A stretch of 64,000 nt of DNA from Aotearoamyces nothofagi (taxonomy: Eukaryota; Ascomycota; Leotiomycetes; Leotiales; Tympanidaceae), in assembly GCA_015345905.1 (NCBI GenBank), contig JADDTR010000021.1, positions 310,001 to 374,000 of the forward strand, in the 5' to 3' direction. The position numbers and the translations under genes were made by a program. The notes under the pieces were generated by a model that worked only from the letters and a program-made list of their open reading frames with translations, did no database searches and was not told where the DNA came from. Each line of letters starts with the position of its first letter. Positions within the stretch are counted from its first letter, which is position 1. Below, piece by piece: positions 1 to 10,649 of this stretch.

Positions 1-673
1 GGTTGAAAATGAAGGCTTTGGCATTTAGCTAGCTCAAGAGTCAATGATGTAAAACGCCTTGTCCTGCAGTGGATCCAGGAGAACATCCAAGCATCTAGTG
101 GAGATCTCAAAAAGATTACCATCTGAGGCGGAAGTGCCGGGGGTGAATCTGTAGGTTTGCATCTCATTGTTTGCAGTGGTATGGGATCCGGCAGCAGCTT
201 GCTTAGAAACATCACCACGTATACAAAAGAAGCATATAAACACCTCACGAATAGTACCAATGTCCGCACCGCGCTATTCTTCTCTCTCCGAACTTCCTTT
301 TTCGATTGCGGCTTCTTGTGCCTTCTTCTACTATGTGGTATACTGGCGGAAGCCTAATCCAGGCTTTGCAATATCGTAGATAGATTCCAAGAAGAGGTCT
401 ACTAATGTATTAAGACTATTTTTCTAATGATACAAATGTCTACAGCTACAAGAGCAGTCTTATGTTAATACAATATTGAAGATCCGGATGGCCGACTTCC
501 ACATATGCCCATTTTACCCAACATCATGGGATAAGTCCTATGAACACCTCCACTGCAACTATCAAACCCTTCGAGTACTCGAAAGATCTTCCGTCGCCCA
601 CTGTGACCAACTCAAATGAAACCTAAGCAACCATTAGATTTACATGATCACGAAATTGTCTCCCTTTAGAGCC
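1..673. other. Region left of ERG2, no convincing gene
   Basis: The minus strand is open from 243 down to 34 and would encode about 69 residues ending in a short acidic tail (FYIIDS). It could be the last exon of a gene or chance. No partner exon, domain or homologue was recognised, so no gene is called. The rest, from about 330 to 673, has no sustained frame and probably holds the ERG2 3' flank. Confidence 0.4.
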
Positions 674-1504
674 CTATATCTTTCCTCTTAACAAGTTCAA
701 TACCATTTCCCTGCCGGTAACCCACGTAGTGCGCCACAAGGTCGGGAAGTCTAGCGTGCTGCTGAACGTATCGGCATATCCAAAGCCCAACATCGGTGGA
801 ATCCAACCTCTCGCGTACTCCAGCGCAAAGCAGCCCTGCTCCATCTTATACTGCTTTACCGTGCCACGGTGCAAGTGATGCACGCTACCCACGGGGTACA
901 CCTCTGGCTCATATGAACCCGGGGTGTACGCCAGCTGCTCACCTTTAAGGATGTGGAAATAGTCATCAGCAGTATGACGGCCTGTATGGCCTTCGGTTCC
1001 AATAGCAGTGCCTAAATAACTATCAGTAAATCTAATCCTATACCATCAAAATTCAAGACATACCGAAAATGATCAAGTACTCCGTAATGCCTAAGGTCGA
1101 AATCCAGTCAGCATGGTCACATGGTATTTACTTTTTCCCCTTTTTTCCAGAATAAGGGGCATAGGGATCAACGCACTGGCATGAATGATGTACATGGCAC
1201 CCATTGCACCTCCAGCATTGTTGAAGATCCACTCCTCGTCCAGATTGATGTAGCCAGGCAGCTTCGTGTTCAGGTCATCGACAATGTACGCGACGACGGA
1301 GCGCGTGTCATTGCCATGGGCATCGAGAGCACGTAGCGCAAGCTCGTGAAGCTCTACCGGGCTGAAGATGTAGAAATCCTCCAGGCGGGACTCGAGGTAG
1401 CAGATAAGCAGCGAGGCCAGAACTGCGACGACGGCGAGCACGCTGAGGGTGCGTGTCCACGTCCGGCGCGGCTGCGCGGCAGGTCGGGATGAGGCGGGGG
1501 CCAT
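674..1504 (-). CDS. ERG2: ERG2, C-8 sterol isomerase (sigma-1-receptor-like)
   Basis: This ER membrane enzyme moves the sterol double bond from C8 to C7 in ergosterol synthesis and is the target of morpholine fungicides. Three exons (1504-1177, 1090-1064, 1011-674) join in frame to 230 aa, close to the usual 217-222. A transmembrane segment lies at about residues 20-37. The family block [17 protein letters not shown] is at the end of exon 1, followed across both introns by [18 protein letters not shown] and then by the conserved [19 protein letters not shown]. The second exon is only 27 nt. The start is the only Met ahead of the membrane segment. The Pro/Arg-rich N-terminus is slightly longer than in yeast. 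The identification is by recalled family motifs and is considered secure. Confidence 0.95.
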
Positions 1505-2465
1505 GGCTACGGGCCTGGACTTTTTGGTATCCTTTGCGGGCGCACAACGGCACTGGTGTGATGGTGGTGATTGATGGACTGGGGGCTATTGCAATTACGA
1601 TCTCGCGAAGATTAAGGGGATTCTTGAAGATTTTATCGTGGACGAGCACATACAATACATGCTCTCCCGTAGTAAGCTTAATTGTTAAGCAGGCCCGCAC
1701 ATCGCTCGGAGGTCGGCATCTAGCTGCATCTAATGGCGTGAGATTGGTATTCCCAGAGGTGCACAAGTCTTATGTAACAATCAAGCTTCTACAACCGAAT
1801 AGCAACCCCCCGAAATGGATCATGTAGTGTCCAGTCGCGATGTGAACAACGACGAGATCACCAAACCTCTTGTTTTGTCTTATTCGGGGAGTTGTCCTAC
1901 CTTCAAGGCAGTCCTCTCGCGGTATCTCACATGGCTCTTCAGCGATACTATTTTAAGGATTCCAAAAGCAGCGACGAGACGTTAAATGGTAGGCTGTATC
2001 CTCAGCATAAACCGGGCGATGGCCCGTAGCAACTTAAACATCGCAATCCGGGGTCTGGGATGTGTAACCTCTACAGAAGCGGGGATTCCATAATGCGAGC
2101 GGCTTAATTTCATAGCCGTCAATATATGTGAGACGTACAGTATCGGCAATCTAAGCGTAAGGTATCTATCTACACGCATTCTGGCTGTTCTTGTGCTTAA
2201 GAAGCGGGTTCAATCTACAATATCATAATAATAAAAGGCTCAATAGACCAGCTCATCACCATATGATATATCCAAGACATGTTATTTACGGTGCTCAAAT
2301 CTATGTAACCTGAATGTTATAACGTCTAGAGATTGAGGATGTTCGACTGTATCAAGGATATCATCGGCCATTACCGCAGAAACCATCTCAGAAATGATAG
2401 CTAGCTTCCACAAAAAATACAGCTTACAGTCCCCATGTAAGATAAAATCTCTATGCGCCTTCCAT
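1505..2465. other. Intergenic between ERG2 start and the DUF3129 gene end
   Basis: This holds the ERG2 upstream region and the 3' flank of the next minus-strand gene. Open frames at 1453-1827 and 1308-1766 overlap the ERG2 start in other frames and show no family features. Nothing else was recognised. Confidence 0.6.
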
Positions 2466-3870
2466 CTACATGCTTCCATCATCGCCCATGAACAAGTGTC
2501 TAGCAAATCTCACAGCCCTCGGTGTCTTCTGTGCTTGTACAGCTAAATCGATGTCAGCCGTCATTTAATTCGCTCTTGTAATTCAAACTGCGTTAGCTAG
2601 CTTACCAGAAGTTGCGGTTGCACCCGTCTCGGCATTATTCTTTCCCTTCTTCCCACCCTTGTTGCCTTTTGAAGAACTAGTCGTTGCTGTTGATGTCGCC
2701 GCCGTTGCTGTTGTGGCTGTTGCACCTGCCAGGCCCGTTTCTGTTGCAGCCGCTGCGGCAGCGTTCGTGCCTACGTTGTCGACAGCGACAGTCTGAACTG
2801 CGGCAGCCTTGCTAACAAATGTTGTGCCGACAAGAGCTGATAATGAATTAGCTATGTCGAATCCTATGATAGAGGTGATATAATTACCTGCAACAGCGGC
2901 AAGGGCCTGCTTGGACTCGTCAGTCCCTGCATTGGCATTAGCTGCAACAGCATCAGAGAGATCGGCTTGATTCTCTGAAATCTGGTTATTGATGCCAGCC
3001 AGGGTCTGGGCGGTTTTGATGGTATTGGCATTATTAGCAGTGGCCTGAACGTCGGTTTGCTGGACGGCAAAGCAGCCGCCAAATGGTCCGGCAACGGCAT
3101 TGTTTCTACAGCGAACTGTGCAGACATTTCCAGTAGAAGCTATAGCATCTCGTTAGATGTTTAAGTCGTCAAAAAACGCAATTTGTAATGAAGGGTGCAT
3201 ACCGCCACTACAAGCCAAGTTTTCAGGTAGCGCTACGCTAATGTTAAAGTCTTGGGTTTTGGCTTGGGAGAGCCCGTTGACTCCTGGAACATTGTTGGTG
3301 ACAGTTAGATTCTGTGAAATGACACCGGTGTTGCCTGAATATTTATAAGCCGTGAATTCATAATAGGAAGTGTCGAGTTGACTTACTTGTCTGGTCAAGA
3401 TCACACGTATATGGGCCCGCGCCATCAGCATTGACCTTGGTAGGAACATTAGCATGGCCTAAGACGGGGATACTGGGTAGTGCATACCTGATGTATAGTA
3501 ACAGTCATCACTGTACCAGCCTTTACCGATGTAACTTGGTTAGCTGCCAGTGCATTCTCGGTGTTCTCTCCAACATCAATGTTCCCAGTCAGCTCTGTTC
3601 GCCCACACTCGTTGACGATATTTGCTTCGATCTCAGCATCTCGAATGAGGGTTGTGTCTTGTTGGCAAGGACTGATAGTAGTACAGTTGCGTGCGAGGGC
3701 AGGGTCAACTATCTACAGTTTAAGCCACAGAGTCAAAAGCCTATGAGGTATAGGATGCTACCTTGAAAGCCAACACTCGCTGGTGAGCCCGACTCTCCTT
3801 GTGCCGCGAGAATGACACCGTGAGCATTGGCTACGGAAAGCCACATGGCAAGTGTGATGAGGTTTAACAT
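2466..3870 (-). CDS. Egh16/GAS-family secreted protein (DUF3129)
   Basis: This belongs to the Egh16H/GAS1-GAS2/MAS family, known from appressoria of plant pathogens and also found in other fungi; the biochemical role is unknown. Seven exons (3870-3762, 3708-3488, 3435-3387, 3334-3203, 3139-2888, 2836-2606, 2542-2466) join in frame to 356 aa. Residues 1-16 are a signal peptide ending ANA, followed by the hallmark HGVILAAQGESGSPASVGFQ. Further family blocks are TGNIDVGENTENALAANQ, the DGAGPYTCDLDQ segment and a Cys-rich stretch (LACSGASTGNVCTVRC, then FGGCFAVQQ). The C-terminal third is Ala/Thr-rich with a basic KGNKGGKKGK patch. All introns are 51-63 nt. The last 25 codons rest on splice signals alone and are the least certain part. 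The spacer upstream is about 3 kb long, fitting a regulated gene. Confidence 0.92.
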
Positions 3871-6865
3871 TTTGACGGAAGGTAACAAGGTGAGGTGTCC
3901 AGCACAATAAATGAAAGAATGTATAAAGTTAAGTTGTAAAGTAAAGGATCACCTGGATCGTGGAGAATAGAATACGGACGAGAAAGGATAATGAGAAAAA
4001 GAAAGACGAGGAAACGAGTAAATATATAGAAGCATGTGGTTTTCTTGATCCTATTCTCAGACTGCTCGTTCTGATACATGCGTGTTGCAACTGCGTGGAG
4101 CTTCTCCCTCGCAGTGTCAGTCCACTTTACCCTAGAAAGTGGAGATGGGGACGGTCAGAGTGGATATATATGAGGCTGAGAGATAGAAGAAACAAGGGTT
4201 TACAAGATGAATATCACCTTCCGATGCAGCAATTCGCCAATTCGCCAATTCGCTGCCTTCAAGATCGATGTTGTGCAGTTGGTGTTTATGATACACAACT
4301 GGGATGTAGCGAGACAAGCGCCGAGATTGGAAGTAGATATGCGACGTCGGACCCGCCAGGCGAGAGGCACATGAGGCAAGACGGCAAGAAATCTCAAGGC
4401 GGGTTGCAGTAGATGCGGCTCATAATGGCAGAAAATATAGAAAAGTCTCCAAAGCACGGCTGGGACCGGCATTCCTCGTTTCGAGACTTCCAGCCGTGAC
4501 TTTCCATGTTGCTTTGGGCACCTTCCAAGCGAGGCCTCGGGCAAAAGCGAGCCCTGCAATTGGGGCCACAGCGCAGTCTTGCAGTGTGTGCATGCAGCGC
4601 CAGCTTCATCTGTGTTTGAAGGGGCGATAGGGGTAAAACCACCGACCGATGATCACACAGTCCCGTGATGAGCAGGAGGTATGTATCTTGTGTACCTCTA
4701 CCATGTGCACAGTACTTGGCACATATATGTACTCCTGTGCAATGTACCGCGTACAGCGTACAGTGTGCAGCGTGTAAAGCACAGGGTCCAGAGCACAGTG
4801 TGCAGCGTGCGGAATATCGTGGACTCGGTTCGAGGCCGTCCTTCTCGCCAGGTGCAAGCAATATACTGTACAGTACAGCAAGTACAGCACAGCAGTACCT
4901 ATACATGTACAGTATTGCAGGGAACCTACCATTATCTTTCTATGCCCGGTTCGCATACAGCATGCAGCATCTCGATTCCGGGCACGTGAGGTGCAGCTTT
5001 ATCTGTGTCGCGCTGTCAACCAACTCTTTCACCTGGAGTAACGCAAACAATGACCTGCAGGTCGTAGTTTTGCAGATTACAGTTCGCAGCATCAGCTCTC
5101 GAGGGAAAGCTGCTGATTGTTCGATCGGCCTTCCTTCTGCCTCCAGCCCTCTTCGACTATGGAATACGGGCAGGCTACATTGTACGCTTCGGCTCCAAAA
5201 TCTCAGAGCGAGATTAGCTCCTGGGTGCACTCCGCACTTCGTATGAAGTGGATGTGGATGTGGTGGATGTGGTGGGCGCTCGAGCGCGAGTAGGACTGTC
5301 AGGTCGATACGGAGTTGTAGCTTGTTGGAGCGAGCACCGAGGGGCTACCAGCGGCCCGCATACCGTAGCGGATATACCAGCATGCAAAAGTTAGAAAGCC
5401 GGGATAGTAGACTCCAGCTGTTTAACAATATCCGTGGATAGCGCAGACATCCTCGGTCATGGCCGTTTGTGCATGAACAGCCACGGGTCCGTAACAGGCT
5501 GGCGATCGCTTCAAATAGTCATGGACAGTGCCATGCCCTGTAGGCTGTGCACCTGTGCTGTATGGAGTTACGGTAGTGGTGGAAGCATGTCAGTACCTAC
5601 AATATCTATATTGTACGGTCGCATCTGTATATATCTATGTGTATTCTATCTATGTAAATGGTGCACGCAGCTGCGGTCAGTAGTAGACCGGCCAGTCGGC
5701 CAGTCGCATCGCTGGGGTTCCCTGATTAGTAATTAACCCTTACACATCTCCACTGGGTGTCCCCTACTGGGTGGGTTCTGCTGTGCGAAATACCAGAGCA
5801 CCGTGTGCAGCAGCGCCGTGGCTGCTGTGCTGGATAGTCAGCATACGCTGTAGCCCTGGTCGTGGCTTCTGCGGCCGTGTCCTGCACGCACCTGCAGCGC
5901 TGTACAGCGTGTGAATCGACCCGGGCTCCTCGCCCTGTCCAGAACTGCGGATGTCGGAACTATACCAGCAATCAATCAATCTGCAGTACAGCAGATGCAT
6001 ATGCATATGCATACATGCCGTCGATTGTACTCTCTCCTACTCTCTCCATCTGTGCTGCAGTCTCCGTATGCTGTAGAGGGGCTGTACAGTCGGTGCCTTC
6101 GTCTGATCCTCGCGTGGGAAGGAAGAGCCACAGCGGTCCCCCGTGCCTATCCCGACGTCTACAGTACCCGCCACCCCGCCTGCTCCACTGACCTTTGCCG
6201 CCGATTGAAGCAACGACTGCGCTCATACAGCCATGCCACACCAAATGTTCCAGGCTGCCTAGGTGCAAGATCCGGGCGAGGTACTGACTGTACCTGCCCC
6301 GACGTGCCTACAGTACTGTAACTCGTAAATATCCTGGCTGTTCAGTCGGCAGTCCTCCGCCTCCACGTCCACGTCCACGTCCCTTTCCTGCAAATGCCAT
6401 TCGACCGCCTCACCTCTCCTAGAGCTCTGTTCTCTATCAGGGTCTTACCTGCCCCCGCTGCACCCTCGACCCTCGCTCCACGTCCTGGGGTAGCTGGGCA
6501 GCTGGGCAGCTGGGTGGCTCCAGTAGGATGAAGCGTCCGGCCTGCCGTGGCTAGGATCCGGGAACGATCTTGCTGTTTGCTCGCTCCAACTTACAGTACC
6601 TCCCTACTGTAGTGACTTGCTGCGCAGTGCATCATCGTACTGCACAGCCTGTTCGCACTGTATTAGGCTGCCTTGCCTTAGGGAGCGGCAATGTCGGCGG
6701 GCGTTTGTCGACACTTTACCGTCTGATGTCTCTGGGCTTCTTTCCGTGGAACTATGAAACGGCATGACTTCTCTCTCGTCTCCTCACTCTTGGGTCTCTT
6801 CTCTTTTTCTTGGAATCACCGTGCACGTTACATGAAAAGCGTCACAGAAGAGGGTCCGTTCAAGA
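3871..6865. other. 3 kb divergent spacer with GTACAGTAC-rich segments
   Basis: This lies between the start of the DUF3129 gene (minus) and the P450 gene (plus). From about 4680 to 6310 it is scattered with TGTACAGTAC-type words, for example TACTGTACAGTACAG near 4864, and with short repeats such as CAGCTGGG near 6490. Open frames up to 193 codons occur on both strands but overlap each other, have repetitive composition and match no family. The last 100 bp before 6866 probably hold the P450 promoter. No gene is supported. Confidence 0.6.
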
Positions 6866-8776
6866 ATGGCTTTCTTCTCGCCACCGCAATATGATTTCGT
6901 CATCGCCGCGCTGTGCTTGATTCTGCTCGTTCCGCTTGTTCGCACCATCTACAGCATTTACTTTGGGCCTCTATCCAAGTTCCCAGGCCCAAAACTTGCC
7001 GCGGCGACCTTGTGGTACGAATTCTACTACGATGTCATACTGCTCGGCCAGTACACATTCAAGATCAGAGATCTGCATAAGCAATATGGTATGCCGCCTC
7101 CCGCTCATCCATATTAATATTCCCACCCAGATGGTTATGTGCGACCCGACCAGACAAGCTGACCCGTGAGCTAGGCCCAATCATTCGGATCAGTCCCTAC
7201 GAGCTGCACATTGATGAGCCAGATTACTACGAAGAACTATACTCGCAGCATAAGCCGCGCAACAAGTATCCATTCTACCTCGCTCAGTTTGGCCTTGATG
7301 GCTCAGCCTTTGGAACCGCAGACCACAGGTTGCATCGCCTCCGTCGTGGAGCCTTGAACCCGTTCTTCTCGAAACAAACCATCAATCGCCTGCAGCCCAT
7401 GTTAACACATATGATTGAAAAACTTTGTGGCAGAATCAACGAATTCCAGAGGTCGGGACAGCCTATGCCCTTGCGGCAAGTATATATGTGTCTGACCACA
7501 GATATTGTTACACTCTACGCGCTGAATCGTAGCTGGAATCATCTCGACAGTCCCGACTTTTCGCCTTTCTGGGTTGAAACAATCAAGGCGACCGTTGAAT
7601 CTGGGCATATCATACAGCATTTCCCATGGATCTTCCCAATTATCAGAGCCCTGCCGAAGAGTGTTGTAAAGGCTTTGAACCCAGGAATGGTTATGCTTTT
7701 GGAGTTCCAGGAGGTAATGGGCCCTGCTAAACCCTGCATAGAGTAATCTTGATGCTAACATATTTCACCATAGAAAGTACAAGAAGATACCTTAGCTGTT
7801 ATCAATGGTGAATTCAAACACTCGCAGGAACAGGTCGACCTCGGATTGGAGAAGACTGTTTTCCACGAACTTCTACAATCTGACCTTCCCCCTGAGGAGA
7901 AGCTTCATTCACGAATGTGGCAAGAAGGACAGGTTATTATTGGTGCTGGTGCAGATACTACTGCCAATTCTCTAACAATTACTCACTTCCATATCTTGGA
8001 CAATCCGGAAGTTTTAATGAAGTTAAGATCTGAACTTGAAATTGCTTTGCCAGACAAGAACGCACCTGTTGCCCTTGGTGCTGTTGAGAGACTACCATAT
8101 CTAGTAAGTAGAATTTATCAACTGAGAAAGGGCATTTAACTAATGTGATCACTACAGAACGCTGTTATCTCAGAAGGCTTGAGGTGACCTGGCAACTCCG
8201 AACCCGAAAAAGTATCTCAAAAGCTAATATGTTATTATTCAGGCTTGCCTACGGTCTCAGCTGTCGCCTTCAAAGGATCAATCCGATTGAGCCAATGTTT
8301 TTCCACGACTGGGAGATCCCAGCTGGTGTAAGTCTGGGGTCATGATGTACTCATAGCCAAACACTAATCAGAGATTACTTCGCAGACTCCCGTCGGGATG
8401 ACATCCATCCTCATGCACCACAATGAAGAAATCTTCCCTGACTCGTACAAGTTCAAGCCGGAGCGCTGGCTCGAGAAGCGGCCCGAAGGCGCAAAGCCAC
8501 TCGACAGGTACATGGTCGCTTTTACTAAAGGATCCCGGCAGTGTGTGGGCTTAAAGTAGGTCCACCCTTTTCCCCAGCAGTCTGGTCGAGTAGATGCTGA
8601 TATACACAAACAGTCTCGCAAAGGCAGAATTATACTTGACCCTCGCTACTGTCTTCCGCCGTTATGACCACCAAGAACTCTTTGAGACCACCCGGTTTGA
8701 CGTAGATGTCAAGCATGAGCAGTTCTTGCCCCAGCCCGATCACAGAAGTAAGGGTGTGCGGGTTGTATTCAAGTAA
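6866..8776 (+). CDS. Cytochrome P450 monooxygenase
   Basis: This is a heme-thiolate monooxygenase, probably ER-anchored; the substrate cannot be read from sequence. Seven exons (6866-7088, 7175-7713, 7774-8103, 8158-8183, 8243-8327, 8386-8555, 8614-8776) join in frame to 511 aa, normal for a fungal P450. A membrane anchor lies at about residues 10-30, followed by the [10 protein letters not shown] hinge. The I-helix AGADTT is at about 312-317. The ExxR motif (EGLR, about 370-373) is split across an intron after R. PERW is at about 426-429 and the heme loop [10 protein letters not shown] at about 447-456, with Cys454 as axial ligand. All catalytic motifs are intact. The FKDW-like and IPAGTPVGM context resembles fungal secondary-metabolism (trichodiene-oxygenase-like) families, which is inference. 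It converges on the methyltransferase gene with a 215 bp gap. Confidence 0.93.
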
Positions 8777-8991
8777 ATTTTAACCTATTGCTCTTGCAAG
8801 CCGTGGGAGGGTTTTCCTTTTGACAGGAAGTTACGAGGAATTTTATTCTTCTGGGATATTTCATTTGGCGGTTCTGACTATTTAAATAATCAAAATGCCT
8901 AATTAGTAATAATTCAAGAGCCAACTAGGCACCATAATACTCTTGTGTACATCGCATCTGTCAGGCATATGTAAATATCTCAATTCATTGT

Positions 8992-10649
8992 TTAAAGTGG
9001 CTTCCGCCCCCATAAAGTGTGTCTGCAATTGGCATTAGCAAAATCCAACCGGAAAAAAAAGTTCCTCGGATGATCACAAAGTAGAAATCAATACTCACAA
9101 ATCAGAGTACAGTTGGGTTTTCGGGTTCTTGAGCTCAGTTCTCACATTCGCGCTGAGAACCGAATACTCATCGGCGGACCATCCCAATACGCGCGTAAAA
9201 TGTGCTTGGCCATAGGCGCCAGAGGCGTCAAGCATGTTCTGCTGCTGATAGAGGCCGATTTCCTTCAGGCGGCGGTTTTTAGCCCATGGTGCATTGGGAA
9301 CTTTCTGAACCTCCTCGTGGATATCCTCAAAGCCAGCCTCCGCTAACCATCCCTTCAAATTCACGGCAATATCAAATGGGCGGCCGATCTTCGCGGCGGC
9401 CTCTGATAAGCCTGACTGCCATTTCTGGATGTACGGAGCATCGCCTAACGTATCATTGTAGCTATTGATCCAGATTTCAAATTCCACAAGTTCTAGATAG
9501 CAGCCAGGGTTGAGATGATCGTAGGCCTGTCGGAGGAGATGAGGCCAGTCTTTGAGGGCACCGGCGAGCATGCGGATGTGGATGTAATCATAGGCATGTC
9601 CCGTCCACTCGTCTTCTGCGTCATCGACAACGAATTCGAGATTGGGGGGAACCCTAGTTGTTTGTTGGTCAGAGGTTTCGCCAAAAAGTATGAGAGCAAG
9701 GCAGGAAATCAGACGCACCAGCCAGGTTGGATTGGGGAGAGATCCATGCCAATCACATGAGCTTCAGGGTGTGCACTATAGAACTGGTTAGATTTTCTCA
9801 GGTGCATGAGGTGTGATACTTACTCCGCAAAGTCTATGGCCCAGATACCGGTGCCTGTTCCTATATCTAAGACACGGGCAGGGTGTCCGATAGGTGCTTG
9901 ATAAAGGTTCCCTCCAGCCACAAGGTTGAAGATATGGTGATGCTATCCGGGCATTAACAGCATGGTCTTTGAGCCGGATTTTATTATATTCTTACCAGGT
10001 CGAGGCGATCCTGTTCTTTATCATCATTGGGCTCTTAGGATGTTAGATTCATTCTGGTCTCAAAGCGAACAATGAGAGCTTACAAGAAGGTAGGCGCCAT
10101 CCCTATATGCATGGTATCGACGCCCGTTCTATTTCTTGTCAGAAAGATACATGGGATTAAGTATGAGATTAAGCATAGTCTTTTTCATACTTCTTCTCTA
10201 CGCCAAGTTAGCCGCAATTACAGAGATAGTGTGAAATCATAGGCTTTAAAATTACCTATATTTTGTGATGCCACTCGATAGAGAGGTTCTATCGCTTTGC
10301 GCGCTACAGATCAAAAGTAGAGTATTTAGCATTGCCTAACAGGGCAGCCAGGAGAAATCATAACAGTAGCGACATACTCGTTTGAATCGCCAAATGCTGA
10401 ATCGTTTTCGAGCGCCTGTAAAGACTGCAGATATTATTCAGCTGGGGAGCGTTGCTGTCTCGGTAAGCGAGATCTTACATCTGCTTCTAACGGATCTTGC
10501 GGATCTTCCTGTCCAGGAGCATCGGCAGCCGGTGGTGCCGCTGGAGTTGCTGGAATTGCTGGAGTTGCTGCTTCTGGTGCCGCATCTGTAGCCACATCTG
10601 GCGCGGTTGCAGGCGCAGATGGACCAGCGCTCGGTGCTGTAGCTGACAT
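8992..10649 (-). CDS. LaeA-like SAM-dependent methyltransferase
   Basis: This is a class I methyltransferase of the large fungal LaeA-like group; the substrate is unknown. Ten exons (10649-10479, 10424-10378, 10303-10256, 10197-10191, 10128-10084, 10031-9996, 9942-9824, 9775-9719, 9653-9099, 9022-8992) join in frame to 371 aa. Residues 1-57 are Ala/Pro-rich and probably disordered. The family block YREENGRRYHAYRDGAY is assembled across a 7-nt exon. SAM motif I, VLDIGTGTGIWAID, is at about 142-155. The motifs GMDLSPIQP, VPPNLEFVVDDAED and the H-x-R-x-L core follow, and the C-terminus is a typical LWGRKPL. LaeA itself is a global regulator, but most fungi carry many paralogues of no known role, so LaeA function should not be assumed. 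Several exon junctions rest on splice signals plus family fit. Confidence 0.88.

Noticed and set aside
1453-1827. 124-codon plus-strand frame over the ERG2 start
   Set aside because: It is antisense to the ERG2 N-terminus and has no family features.
4665-5246. 193-codon plus-strand frame upstream of the P450
   Set aside because: Composition follows the GTACAG repeats, frames on the opposite strand are equally long, and no domain was seen.
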